This document shows, one piece after another, positions 23,040 to 32,070 of a stretch of DNA of 64,000 bases (its first letter is position 1; every line of letters starts with the position of its first letter). The stretch is from Nitrospirota bacterium. Its GTDB lineage: Bacteria > Nitrospirota > Thermodesulfovibrionia > Thermodesulfovibrionales > UBA6898. Under the pieces are notes generated by a model. The model had not been told where the DNA came from. It searched no databases and saw only the letters and a list, made by a program, of their open reading frames with translations. The stretch is taken from the NCBI GenBank assembly GCA_016235245.1, contig JACRLO010000035.1:45148-109147 (forward strand). Reading direction: 5' to 3'. Made by a program: the position numbers and the translations under genes.

Positions 23040-24581
23040 ATGTTGAACACTGCAGATTCTGCCCTGAACAGACCATTTATCAATAGCGAAGACCTCCCGA
23101 AAGTCCCCTTTGTGCTTATTGCCATATCACCCCGTTTTATACGCGAAAACACGGTTATCCCTCTTGAATTGAAGCAAAACGTGCTGAAGATAGCAATGGC
23201 AGACCCTGATGATCGGGATACCATTGATGCCCTCAGGGTTGCAACGGCTGCGGAAATCCAGGTATTCGCGGCTGACCGCAGGGCCCTCGGTGAATATATA
23301 TCAAAATTCTATGGTCAGGAATCACAGGACATAAACAGGATTGTAGAAGATATGGGAGAAAAGGGGTTCGAGTTTGTCAGCGAAGATGAGGAGGATATCG
23401 GGCATCTGAAAGACCTTGCCTCGGAGGCTCCCATCATACGGCTGGTGAACCTTCTGATAACAAGAGCTGTTGAGGGCCGCGCAAGCGATATCCATATAGA
23501 GCCGTTCGATGATGAATTGAAGGTCAGATACCGCATCGATGGCGTACTGCACGATGCAGAATCCACTCCAAAAAAACTGCAGGCCGCTATCATTTCTAGA
23601 ATCAAGATCATGGCAAAGCTGAATATAGCGGAAAGGAGACTGCCGCAGGACGGGCGCATAAGACTGAAGGTTGGGGAAAAAGAGGTTGACCTCAGGGTCT
23701 CCACCATACCCATTCTTCACGGCGAAAGCGTCGTCATGAGGATTCTTCACAAGGAAGGCATCGCCATAGACCTGAAACTTCTGGGGTTCCCGCCAAAGAT
23801 GCTGTTGCAGTTTCAACAGCTTATCGGGAAACCCAATGGGATTATCCTGGTAACCGGTCCCACGGGAAGCGGCAAGACGACTACGCTTTATGGGGCTCTG
23901 GACAAGATAAATTCGCCCGAAAAAAAAATAATCACCGTTGAGGACCCGGTCGAGTATCAGCTCAAGGGAGTCAACCAGATCCAGGTCAAACCACAGATTG
24001 GCCTTAATTTTTCTAACACCCTCAGACATATTGTCAGGCAGGACCCTGACATCATCATGATTGGAGAGATCAGAGACCTCGAGACTGCCGAGATTGCCAT
24101 CCAGTCAGCATTGACCGGTCATATGGTATTTTCCTCCCTGCATACAAACGATGCGCCAAGCGCTCTGACAAGGCTCCTTGATATGGGTGTTGAAAATTTT
24201 CTTCTGTCGTCTACCGTGAGGGGAGTGCTTGCACAGAGACTCGTCAGACTGATATGCCCTTCCTGCAAGGAGACAGACCCTTCGACCGCTGACAGGGAAG
24301 AACTCCTGACACTCGGGATAGAAAGGGATACGCCACTCTACCGAGGAGCAGGATGTGAACAATGTGCGCATACCGGGTATTTCGGCCGGGCCGGGATATT
24401 TGAACTTCTGATTATTGACGATGAGATACGCAAACTGGGCCTGAAGAACGCTGATTCAAATCAGATCAGAGCTATGGCCAGACAGCATGGAATGAAGACT
24501 CTGCTGGAAGATGGCGCTGATAAAATAAGGGCGGGGATCACTACCTTGAGTGAAGTGCTCAGGGTAACGCAGGAGACCTAA
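23040..24581 (+). CDS. gspE: Type II secretion system ATPase GspE
   Basis: A 513-residue hexameric ATPase that powers pseudopilus assembly at the cytoplasmic face of the inner membrane. N1E-like domain at about 20-130, then SEAPIIRLVNLLITRAVEGRASDIHIEP, the Walker A GPTGSGKTTTLYGAL near residue 270, Asp box TVEDPVEYQL, Walker B IIMIGEIRDLETAEIA, the His box GHMVFSSLHTNDA and the zinc motif CPSCKE / CEQCAHTGYFGRAGIFELL. The ATG at 23040 is the only sensible start; it lacks a ribosome site and lies at the predicted transcription start. It heads the operon gspE-F-H-I-J-K-L-M-C. Confidence 0.96.
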   Translation: MLNTADSALNRPFINSEDLPKVPFVLIAISPRFIRENTVIPLELKQNVLKIAMADPDDRDTIDALRVATAAEIQVFAADRRALGEYISKFYGQESQDINRIVEDMGEKGFEFVSEDEEDIGHLKDLASEAPIIRLVNLLITRAVEGRASDIHIEPFDDELKVRYRIDGVLHDAESTPKKLQAAIISRIKIMAKLNIAERRLPQDGRIRLKVGEKEVDLRVSTIPILHGESVVMRILHKEGIAIDLKLLGFPPKMLLQFQQLIGKPNGIILVTGPTGSGKTTTLYGALDKINSPEKKIITVEDPVEYQLKGVNQIQVKPQIGLNFSNTLRHIVRQDPDIIMIGEIRDLETAEIAIQSALTGHMVFSSLHTNDAPSALTRLLDMGVENFLLSSTVRGVLAQRLVRLICPSCKETDPSTADREELLTLGIERDTPLYRGAGCEQCAHTGYFGRAGIFELLIIDDEIRKLGLKNADSNQIRAMARQHGMKTLLEDGADKIRAGITTLSEVLRVTQET

Positions 24582-25775
24582 GTGCCCATTTTTTCATACA
24601 GGGCCACCACCCCGGACGGTCAGATTGTTGAAGGTGTCATAGAAGCCGCGGATGAACCAACTGCCGTCAACAGACTGAAAAACTCCGGGATTATCCCGCT
24701 AAAGATCGATGCCTCATCCGAAGGAACCAAACGGAAGTTTACGTTAAAGTCGTCAAAGGGTGATATGCTGACATTCACCACAGAGCTTTCCGCACTCTTA
24801 AGCGCAGGATTACCTATCGACAGAAGTCTTAACATGCTCGCAGAGATCTCTGAAGGCAAAGAGATGAAGAGCGTAATCCAGTCGATCCTCAAAGCTATCA
24901 GAGAGGGAAGTTCCTTTTCTGACGCCCTGCAGAAACATCCCAAAGTCTTTTCAAAACTGTACGTAAACATGATAAGGGCTGGTGAAGTCGGCGGCGTTCT
25001 GGACGTTGTCCTGGATAAATTGAACGAGTTTCTCGAATCTACCAGAGAATTAAAAGAGCATGTCTTCTCTGCGATGATCTATCCGGCTATCCTTCTTCTT
25101 ACAGGCGGGATATCGATAATCATCCTCCTGGTCTATGTCCTTCCAAAATTCTCGATCATTTTCAGTGAGATGGGCACCTCCCTGCCGCTGCCGACGCTGG
25201 CACTTATTAAGTTCAGCAATATCATAAAATCATTCTGGTGGATCATCCTCTTGTCAGCAGTAACGGGATGGCTTGTATTCAGAAACTACATACGGTCTGC
25301 AGACGGCAGGTACCGTTGGGATGCCCTCAAGCTGAAGCTCGCAGGAGACGTAATCATTAAGCTTGAAACCGCACGCTTTACCAGGACCCTCGGCACACTT
25401 TTACAAAGCGGGGTGCCCCTTCTTCAGGCCTTGAAAAACGCAAAAGATATTATTAATAACCAGATCATAGCCGTAACAATCGATACCGTGACAAAAGGTG
25501 CAAAAGAGGGCAAGGGTATCGCAGGGCCGTTAGCCGGTGCCAATGTTTTTCCTCCCCTTGCCCTGTCAATGATAAAGGTGGGCGAAGAGACGGGCCAGCT
25601 GGATGCGATGCTGCTGAAGGTCGCTTCCACGTATGAAAAGAGTCTCAAGACTGCCATGAAACGATTCATCGGATTCCTTGAGCCGGCGCTGATCCTGAGC
25701 ATGGGGATTATTATAGGATTCATCGTCCTTTCCATGCTGATGGGCATATTCAGCATGACTGATCTGCCGCTGTAA
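24582..25775 (+). CDS. gspF: Type II secretion inner-membrane platform protein GspF
   Basis: A 397-residue polytopic membrane protein that links GspE to the pseudopilus. It begins with PIFSYRATTPDGQIVEGVIEA, the family N-terminus, has two T2SSF domains (about 60-190 and 265-390; LLSAGLPIDRSLNMLAE and LLQSGVPLLQALKNA) and three membrane helices (about 168-190, 215-235, 365-390). It starts with GTG immediately after the gspE stop, with AGGAGACC in the end of gspE. Type IV pilus PilC is the alternative, but the downstream genes show T2SS. Confidence 0.95.
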   Translation: MPIFSYRATTPDGQIVEGVIEAADEPTAVNRLKNSGIIPLKIDASSEGTKRKFTLKSSKGDMLTFTTELSALLSAGLPIDRSLNMLAEISEGKEMKSVIQSILKAIREGSSFSDALQKHPKVFSKLYVNMIRAGEVGGVLDVVLDKLNEFLESTRELKEHVFSAMIYPAILLLTGGISIIILLVYVLPKFSIIFSEMGTSLPLPTLALIKFSNIIKSFWWIILLSAVTGWLVFRNYIRSADGRYRWDALKLKLAGDVIIKLETARFTRTLGTLLQSGVPLLQALKNAKDIINNQIIAVTIDTVTKGAKEGKGIAGPLAGANVFPPLALSMIKVGEETGQLDAMLLKVASTYEKSLKTAMKRFIGFLEPALILSMGIIIGFIVLSMLMGIFSMTDLPL

Positions 25776-25792
25776 ATGCACGACAATAAGGC

Positions 25793-26230
25793 ATGAAATC
25801 TAACCGATCCGGCTTTACCCTTCTTGAACTGATAATTGTTCTTTTCCTGATTACGCTTATGCTTGGCCTTTCTTCGGTGTTCTTTGCAAATACACTCCCT
25901 TCCGGCAGGTTCAATGCCACCGCAAGAGAAATTGCAGCAACCATAAGGCAGGCCAAACACCTTGCCCAACGTAAGGGAGAAAAGCAGATCGTCACAATCA
26001 ATATGGACACAAACAGCTACGGCATAGAAGGACAGACCGGAAAAATTCTGCCCTCCGGAATATCCTTTAAGGTGATTGACCCGCTGGCCGGTGAGATCAC
26101 CAGCGGGATATACCAGATAGCCTTTCGCATGACGGGAAGCACCGAGGGCGGGACCATCATTGTCTGGAATAACGCCAAAGCAGCTCAGATAAATATAGAT
26201 CCGGTTGCAGGGGCCGTGATAATCAGATAG
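25793..26230 (+). CDS. gspH: Minor pseudopilin GspH-like
   Basis: A 145-residue type IV pilin-like protein with the prepilin site SGFTLLELIIVL near residue 7 (cleaved after Gly, Glu5 kept) and a hydrophobic N-terminal helix. The C-terminal part (about 45-145) is beta-rich and resembles GspH (ATAREIAATIRQAKHLAQRKGEKQIV). It lacks the calcium-binding pattern of the major pseudopilin GspG, so it is taken as the minor pilin. Order and direct adjacency to gspI support this. A separate gspG is not found in the window. Confidence 0.85.
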   Translation: MKSNRSGFTLLELIIVLFLITLMLGLSSVFFANTLPSGRFNATAREIAATIRQAKHLAQRKGEKQIVTINMDTNSYGIEGQTGKILPSGISFKVIDPLAGEITSGIYQIAFRMTGSTEGGTIIVWNNAKAAQINIDPVAGAVIIR

Positions 26231-26650
26231 ATGAAATTTACCAGACAGAAAAGATATCCTGCATTTAGCATTGCAGACAGGGGGTTTACCCTGCTGGAAG
26301 TCCTCGTTGCCATGGTATTGTTGAGCGTTGCATTAGCAGCCATTCTTGAGCTCTTCTCGACTAACCTGAAGGCACTGGCAAAATCGGATGATGTCTCAAA
26401 TGCCGTCATACTGGCTGAATTAAAGATGCGGGAGATCCTTGATGACGAAACCCTCATAGAACGTGCCTGGTCAGAGTCAACCGGGGATAAATACCGTATA
26501 GATATTGCGGTAAGAAGTACGGAAAATAACAGGACGGAAAATCTTCAGATCAAATTGTTTGAAATCAACCTGACGGTCCTCTGGACAAAGGACGCAAAAG
26601 AAAAGACCGTTAACCTGAAGACCCTTAAAGTCGTGGCTAAACAGATATGA
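26231..26650 (+). CDS. gspI: Minor pseudopilin GspI-like
   Basis: A 139-residue prepilin-like protein beginning right after gspH. The processing site DRGFTLLEVLVAMVLL lies at about residue 17, after a longer than usual leader. A T2SSI pattern follows (ALAAILELFSTNLKALAKSDDVSNAVILAELKMREIL). With GspJ and GspK it should form the tip of the pseudopilus. It overlaps gspJ by 4 bp (ATGA). Confidence 0.88.
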   Translation: MKFTRQKRYPAFSIADRGFTLLEVLVAMVLLSVALAAILELFSTNLKALAKSDDVSNAVILAELKMREILDDETLIERAWSESTGDKYRIDIAVRSTENNRTENLQIKLFEINLTVLWTKDAKEKTVNLKTLKVVAKQI

Positions 26651-27396
26651 TAATACCGTTGCCTCTTCACCATAACCATATAAGAGATTCCAGAAAAAGC
26701 AGCGTCATCTCCAGCGTTTTTCCCCGAAGAAGAAAAATATACCTGCCGGCATGCAATTCCCGCAGCGGATTCACGCTGTTAGAATTGTTGATCTCGCTTG
26801 TCATGATCGGGGTTATCGCCCTAATAGTGACAGGTGCCATGCGTCTTGGCCTGCGCACGGTCAGCACAGGAGAAAAGAAGATCGATCACCTTGAAATGAC
26901 CAGGGCATCTTTTACGATAATCGACTCGCAGATCCAGTCTCAGACCCCGCTTTCTTACGAGGAAAATGGTGAAAAGAAATACTATTTTCAGGGGGACAAG
27001 GGGTTTCTGCAGCTTGCTACTAACTATTCCATCTGGGGAGGCCAGAAGGGATATGTGCTGGTAAGATACAAAGTCACGTCAGATGAGACCGGCAAACAGT
27101 TCTTGTCAGTATCCGAAAATATTATTGGGATGAGCGGCAACAGGGAATCAAGGCTCTTCAGTGGAGTTGATGCCATACGTTTCGAGTATTTTTTCAAGGA
27201 TCCTACCGAGGAAAAGGGGAGATGGGTTGACACCTGGACTGATAAGGCAACTATCCCCGAGAAGGTAAAACTGCATCTTCTTTACGGTGGAAATGATACC
27301 TCGATGATCATACCGATGAGGACCGCGGCTCTGTCGCAGACAACGTCAAGCAAGGCTCGTGACAAGCAAAAGAAGCCTGTAAAAACAGGAAAGTAG
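26647..27396 (+). CDS. gspJ: Minor pseudopilin GspJ-like
   Basis: A 249-residue prepilin-like protein with cleavage site RSGFTLLELLISLVMIGV at about residue 40. The ATG at 26647 gives a long leader; no better start is seen, and its overlap with gspI implies coupling. The C-terminal part matches GspJ (LRTVSTGEKKIDHLEMTRASFTIIDSQI, then VRYKVTSDE and FEYFFKD). The very end is Lys/Thr-rich and probably disordered. Confidence 0.88.
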   Translation: MIIPLPLHHNHIRDSRKSSVISSVFPRRRKIYLPACNSRSGFTLLELLISLVMIGVIALIVTGAMRLGLRTVSTGEKKIDHLEMTRASFTIIDSQIQSQTPLSYEENGEKKYYFQGDKGFLQLATNYSIWGGQKGYVLVRYKVTSDETGKQFLSVSENIIGMSGNRESRLFSGVDAIRFEYFFKDPTEEKGRWVDTWTDKATIPEKVKLHLLYGGNDTSMIIPMRTAALSQTTSSKARDKQKKPVKTGK

Positions 27397-27408
27397 GGAG
27401 TGCCGGAT

Positions 27409-28401
27409 ATGCACCGAAATACTGCGAGACATGCTAGAGTTCATACCGGAGCGGGAACAGTTTCCGGGACACAGAGGGGCATTGCATTGCTCATTGTGCT
27501 TTGGGTCCTGACCATTTTGATCGTTATCGTTTTTTCATTTTCCTATATGGCAAGGACAGAAGCCTATGCTACCATGTCCTTCAGACAGACCGTCGAAAAG
27601 AAATTCCTTTCGGAAGCGGGATTAGCAAGAGGAATAGCCGAGTTATTCTATTTGAATGAAAACAGGAACGCAACAACGGTGATGGAAGGAAGCGAGGTCT
27701 GGAGGACAGATGGCAGAAAATACAAGCTTTTGGCTGATAACGGATACTATACGGTTGGCATCGTAAACGAAGGTGGCAAGGTAGACATAAATACTGCGCC
27801 TGAGTTAGTATTAAGGACTTTATTGATTAATCTCGGCGTAGACGCCGATTACGCTGATGGTCTTGTTGATTCCATAATGGACTGGAAGGATCCGGACAAT
27901 CTTCGCAGACTGCATGGCGCAGAAGATGATTATTATTTGTCCTTGCCAAACCCCTATAAGGCAAAGAATACTGACTTTGCAACGCTGGAGGAGCTTCTTC
28001 TGGTTAAAGGCATGACCCCTGAAATTCTTTATGGAGATACAGGAAAAAAGGGGATAATTGATTTCCTTACAATCAATTCAAGGATGACACAGATCAACAT
28101 AAATGCCGCACCCAGAGAGGTCTTATTGGCTATACCCGGGATTACGCCAGAACTTGCGGATTCAATCCTTGCCATCAGGGAGACTCAGGAGATACAGGAC
28201 ATCCAGGGAGTTCTCGGGAATAACTATTCGCTGGCATCATCGTATATCGGGCTGACACTGGCCAATGCATTTACGATCGAATCAGCGGGATATAAGGACA
28301 CTGACCGTTCCGGTTATACAATCCGGGCTACGGTCACTCTTGAAGGCAACAACAAATTCAAATATATTTATTATAAGAGTCCGGTCGACATTACACAGTG
28401 A
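27409..28401 (+). CDS. gspK: Minor pseudopilin GspK-like
   Basis: A 330-residue pseudopilin of the GspK group, which caps the pseudopilus. The N-terminus is RGIALLIVLWVLTILIVIVFSF (Ala-Leu-Leu instead of Thr-Leu-Leu-Glu, as in GspK which lacks Glu5). The body has the SAM-like helix-hairpin parts DINTAPELVLRTLL, DSIMDWKDPDN and QININAAPREVLLAIPGITPELADSIL. ATG 27409 is preferred to GTG 27400 since GGGAG lies 8 bp upstream of it. Confidence 0.92.
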   Translation: MHRNTARHARVHTGAGTVSGTQRGIALLIVLWVLTILIVIVFSFSYMARTEAYATMSFRQTVEKKFLSEAGLARGIAELFYLNENRNATTVMEGSEVWRTDGRKYKLLADNGYYTVGIVNEGGKVDINTAPELVLRTLLINLGVDADYADGLVDSIMDWKDPDNLRRLHGAEDDYYLSLPNPYKAKNTDFATLEELLLVKGMTPEILYGDTGKKGIIDFLTINSRMTQININAAPREVLLAIPGITPELADSILAIRETQEIQDIQGVLGNNYSLASSYIGLTLANAFTIESAGYKDTDRSGYTIRATVTLEGNNKFKYIYYKSPVDITQ

Positions 28402-29936
28402 AACATATGATTAAAATCAGGGAAATACTTGCCGCTCCCAAACAGGGGACTCCTCTGTTCAGAATATGGGGCACGATCCTGAGGATGCTCACCTTTAGCC
28501 CCGCAGACGACCGTATTTTCCCCGGGAAAGATATCTCCGTTGCCATACAAAGAGGAAATGTTTCTCTGGCATATGGGACTCGCGTTCTTTCCGCTATACG
28601 TATTAAGGAAATGAAGAAATACCTGTTTGCAGAAGACCGCTATCCGCAGCCGGAAGAGCTTTTGTCTTCCCTGGCGTTGGCATTCAGCGAATTTGATCTT
28701 CCAAAATCGGCAATAACCCTGAGTATCCCGAAGGAATGGACCGTTATCAGGACGGCCGACTTCCCCTCTACCGTAAAAGAAAATATTCAGAAGGTCATCG
28801 CGTATGAACTCGATCGCCTTACTCCCTTTTCCTCTGAAGAGGCTTTTTTTGACTTTCGCGTAATTGAAGACAACGGAGACCGGGTATCCCTACTGCTCAT
28901 GGCAGTAAAAACTGACCATCTTAAGCCATACCTTGACGTTCTCAATGAAGGCGGTTTTGTTGTAGACAGGATCACGGTCAATCTTTCTGCAATCGGCGCC
29001 GTATGCAGCCACAGGGATAAAAAATCGGCCTTCTATTTTTTGGAAGCGGGGAAAAACGGGTACGAGGGAGCTCTGTTCAGCAATGGGTTGCCAATACACA
29101 ATTTCTCGGGAGTTTTCGAGGGAAGTGATGAACGATCAAAGGTAACCGCAATCTCTCAGGAGATAACAGCACTGCTTCAGACGTCACATAACAGAAGCAG
29201 CTCACCACAAATTATTGTTTTGCTAAGCGATAATAACGCTGCATTCAAAGAAATGCTCAAAGCCGGCTTAAAGCTGCCTGTCAGCGTTCTTGGGGAAACA
29301 GACACTGGTCTGCATTTATCACAACCGATAAACGAAGTCCCATGGGCCGCAGTCGGCAGCGTATTGCAATCATTAGGGACAAGGACTGCCGGGATTAATC
29401 TCCTCAATAAAGGGTATCATGAAAAACAGAACGTTCCTTATGCTCTGACGATCCTGCTGTTGCTGATAATAATGACAGTCTGGATAGGATACTCAATTGC
29501 ACCCCTTAAAATAGAAGAGAGAAAGCTTCAGGAACTATCAGGCAGAATAACCACCAAGAAAGAAGAAGCCAGGAAAGTCGAGGAACTGATAAAGGATGCC
29601 GATGCGCTCCGTTCAGAAATTTCCTCGATTCAGAATTTCAAGAATAACAGGATAATGACTCTGAACATCATGAAGGAACTCACGGCACTGCTGCCCAAAA
29701 AAGCCTGGACATCAAGGGTCAAGGTCTCCGCCACTTCAATTACAATTGAAGGGTATGCTGATGCCGCGACGGAACTCTTGCCAAAGCTGGAGGCATCACC
29801 CCTCTTCAGAAAGGTCGAGTTTGCATCACCGACGGTGAGAGATGCCAGCAGTAAGGCTGACCGCTTCAATATAAAAATGGAAAAGGAAGAGACTCCGAAA
29901 AGAGACACGGAGCCGATAGCCAATGCAAAAAAGTAA
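28398..29936 (+). CDS. gspL: Type II secretion assembly protein GspL (PilM/PilN-like)
   Basis: A 512-residue protein. An actin-like (PilM/GspL) domain covers about 40-330 (AITLSIPKEWTVIRTADFP, then VIAYELDRLTPFSSEEAFFDFRVI), a membrane helix at about 348-370 (YALTILLLLIIMTVWIGY), then a coiled coil and a PilN-like ferredoxin fold (TLNIMKELTALLPKKAWTSRVKV). This domain order is that of GspL, which recruits GspE to the membrane. GTG 28398 or ATG 28407 may be the start. It overlaps gspK by 4 bp and gspM by 14 bp. Confidence 0.85.
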   Translation: MKHMIKIREILAAPKQGTPLFRIWGTILRMLTFSPADDRIFPGKDISVAIQRGNVSLAYGTRVLSAIRIKEMKKYLFAEDRYPQPEELLSSLALAFSEFDLPKSAITLSIPKEWTVIRTADFPSTVKENIQKVIAYELDRLTPFSSEEAFFDFRVIEDNGDRVSLLLMAVKTDHLKPYLDVLNEGGFVVDRITVNLSAIGAVCSHRDKKSAFYFLEAGKNGYEGALFSNGLPIHNFSGVFEGSDERSKVTAISQEITALLQTSHNRSSSPQIIVLLSDNNAAFKEMLKAGLKLPVSVLGETDTGLHLSQPINEVPWAAVGSVLQSLGTRTAGINLLNKGYHEKQNVPYALTILLLLIIMTVWIGYSIAPLKIEERKLQELSGRITTKKEEARKVEELIKDADALRSEISSIQNFKNNRIMTLNIMKELTALLPKKAWTSRVKVSATSITIEGYADAATELLPKLEASPLFRKVEFASPTVRDASSKADRFNIKMEKEETPKRDTEPIANAKK

Positions 29937-30474
29937 AATACTGTCCTGGGCAATTCCGCTCATGATTGTAATGCTCCTTCTCGGCGCATACAAATACGCC
30001 TATCGGGATATACGAGCAGGTATGGCTTCTGTCAGGGAAGAGCAGGAGATCAAAATAAAACTGTTGCTCAAATATATGGGCCTGATTGCGCAAAAACCAC
30101 AGATAGAAAAACAGATTAGCCTCCTAAAGGCGGAAAGAAAATCTGACGATTTAAAGCTGATTGATGGTCAGACACCCTCCCTTGCCGCTGCCACCCTTCA
30201 GGAAATCATCAAGGGGATCGTTGTTGAAAAGGGCGGCACCATATCCAGTGAGCGGGTTGAAAAACCTGAAGACATGGGAAAGTTCAGGATCATTACGATC
30301 AGCATGGATACCGTTTTGCCTGATACCGCTGCCCTGAGTGAAATCCTATATTCCATAGAGACACGGACTCCCTATCTTATGGTTAAAGAACTCGATGCAC
30401 GGGTGAAAAATATCAGAGAGCCGAGGGAGCTAATGGTCAAAATGGATATATCGGCAATGACCGCCAGCAAATAA
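29923..30474 (+). CDS. gspM: Type II secretion protein GspM-like
   Basis: A 183-residue inner-membrane protein with one N-terminal helix (LSWAIPLMIVMLLLGAYKYAY), a coiled stretch and a ferredoxin-like periplasmic domain (about 75-180, AATLQEIIKGIVVEKGGTISSERVEKP). This is the shape of GspM/PilO, the partner of GspL. It starts inside the end of gspL and ends 2 bp before the GspC-like gene. Confidence 0.8.
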   Translation: MQKSKILSWAIPLMIVMLLLGAYKYAYRDIRAGMASVREEQEIKIKLLLKYMGLIAQKPQIEKQISLLKAERKSDDLKLIDGQTPSLAAATLQEIIKGIVVEKGGTISSERVEKPEDMGKFRIITISMDTVLPDTAALSEILYSIETRTPYLMVKELDARVKNIREPRELMVKMDISAMTASK

Positions 30475-30476
30475 AG

Positions 30477-31157
30477 ATGGCCAGAGTAAAATATATCCTC
30501 AGCAACATAAACCTGCTCAATGTATTATTGGCAGGATTCATTCTCTTTTCCATGCTTTACACCATTATGCCTTTTATTAACAGGAGTATCCGGTCCTCTC
30601 TTCCGGCAACACAAAAACATGACACAGTGCCTTCCGGCGCTGATACCATCCCTGAGCAGGCAAAACCGCTCTCTCCTCTGGATTATGCACTGATTGCTGA
30701 GCAGAATCTATTTCATCCCGAAAGAAAAATTCCCCTCGCAACAAAAAACGCTCAGACTGCAGAAAAGCCGGATTTTATTCTGTATGGAACACTGGTAGCC
30801 GAAGGCCTGAAGATGGCCTTTCTCGACGACCTAAAAGCACCGTATTCCACCCGCGGCAGAGGGAAAAGGCAACGGGCGCTGAAAGTTGGGCAAAGTTTGA
30901 GCGGATATACACTGGCTGAAGTTCTTGCGGAGAAGATCGTGATGGTAAAAGGGGATGAGCGGATTATTGTCGCAGTCAATGATCCGTCAAAGCCAAGAAG
31001 AATCGTCAAGGAGCAGGCGACTCAAAAACAGGCAAAAGAAACAAAAGAGGCCGCGGAAGGTTCCGCTCCTCAAAAAGCTTTCTTTGCAGAGTCGTTTTCC
31101 AAAGCTGACAGGGAGCAGGCTGAGATGCAAAAAAAGAACAAGAAGAAAAACAGATAA
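30477..31157 (+). CDS. gspC: Type II secretion protein GspC-like (HR domain)
   Basis: A 226-residue protein with a membrane helix (about 13-35), a Pro-rich linker and the homology region LIAEQNLFHPERKIP... FILYGTLVAEGLKMAFLDD... LKVGQSLSGYTLAEVLAEKIVMVKGDERIIVAV, typical for GspC and PilP, which bind the secretin N0 domain. The C-terminal 60 residues are Lys/Glu/Gln-rich and disordered; there is no PDZ domain. It closes the operon. Confidence 0.83.
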   Translation: MARVKYILSNINLLNVLLAGFILFSMLYTIMPFINRSIRSSLPATQKHDTVPSGADTIPEQAKPLSPLDYALIAEQNLFHPERKIPLATKNAQTAEKPDFILYGTLVAEGLKMAFLDDLKAPYSTRGRGKRQRALKVGQSLSGYTLAEVLAEKIVMVKGDERIIVAVNDPSKPRRIVKEQATQKQAKETKEAAEGSAPQKAFFAESFSKADREQAEMQKKNKKKNR

Positions 31158-31238
31158 AAGGCAGCGTTATCTTTAATTTTCTGGAACTGATCGATAAATC
31201 AATATGCTTCGTATTGGAGACGCCTCCTCACTAAAGAC

Positions 31239-32006
31239 ATGAAAAACAAATTACATCTGCTCATCTATTTCTTGAGAAAAGACTTAAAAGCAAAATATGC
31301 GGGTTCGGCATTAGGAGTTATTTGGACATTTCTTATGCCCGTTATCCAGATTCTTCTTTTATGGCTTGTTTTTTCAACCATCATGAAGGCCCGCCCCTAT
31401 GGGAATATGCAGATGCCCTACATATATTTTCTGCTTTCCTCATACTTCTTCTGGCTGGCATTCCTGGAGGGCACCATGAGAGCAGCGAATTCCATAATAG
31501 AAAACTCCGAAATCGTCAAGAAAATTTCTTTCCCGAATATTATACTACCCATTACGGCTGCCCTATCCAGCTACCTGCCGCATATTCTCGGCTTTATACT
31601 ATTTATTGTAGTGTACGGCATAGAGACATCATTCAGCCCAATACTGCTATTGGTCATGCCGGTTCTGCTCTTTCAGGTCATTTTTTCACTGGGAGTTGGG
31701 ATGATACTTGCGTCCCTGATGCCTTACGTTCGAGACCTGGGGCAGTTACTGGGCCAGGCATTGCAAGGGATATTTTTTCTCTCTCCGATTATCTACAGTA
31801 TCGAAGCCGTCCCCGAAAAATTAAAAATCATTTTTTATCTTAACCCCATAACCTATTTTGTAGTCTCATACCAGAAGATTATTCTGCTTGGGGAAGTACC
31901 GTCGTTCTCATATTTGAGCGCAATCGCCTGTCTTTCGCTAAGCTGCTTTATTGGCGGATATTTTCTCTTTCACAAACTGAAAGAGGGGTTTTCCGACGTC
32001 TTGTGA
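31239..32006 (+). CDS. wzm: O-antigen/polysaccharide ABC transporter permease (Wzm-type)
   Basis: A 255-residue inner-membrane permease with six predicted helices. The N-terminus (FLRKDLKAKYAGSALGVIWTFLMPVIQILLLWLVFSTI) is the ABC-2 transporter entry found in polysaccharide exporters; a YIYFLLSSYFFWLAFLEG stretch and FFLSPIIYSIEAVPEKLKIIFYLNPITYFV near the end are also typical. With the ATPase at 33510 it forms an undecaprenyl-linked glycan flippase. A radical SAM gene lies between the two. Confidence 0.92.
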   Translation: MKNKLHLLIYFLRKDLKAKYAGSALGVIWTFLMPVIQILLLWLVFSTIMKARPYGNMQMPYIYFLLSSYFFWLAFLEGTMRAANSIIENSEIVKKISFPNIILPITAALSSYLPHILGFILFIVVYGIETSFSPILLLVMPVLLFQVIFSLGVGMILASLMPYVRDLGQLLGQALQGIFFLSPIIYSIEAVPEKLKIIFYLNPITYFVVSYQKIILLGEVPSFSYLSAIACLSLSCFIGGYFLFHKLKEGFSDVL

Positions 32007-32070
32007 GTTGCGTTAACTGCTGTCTCCGCAGTCAATTTGACATCCCCCCGGATTGAAGTTAAAATATTCG

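Noticed and set aside
24582..31157. Type IV pilus operon instead of type II secretion
   Set aside because: GspK- and GspC-like genes and the secretin's N0 and repeats point to T2SS; no PilT or PilA/PilB-only order is seen.
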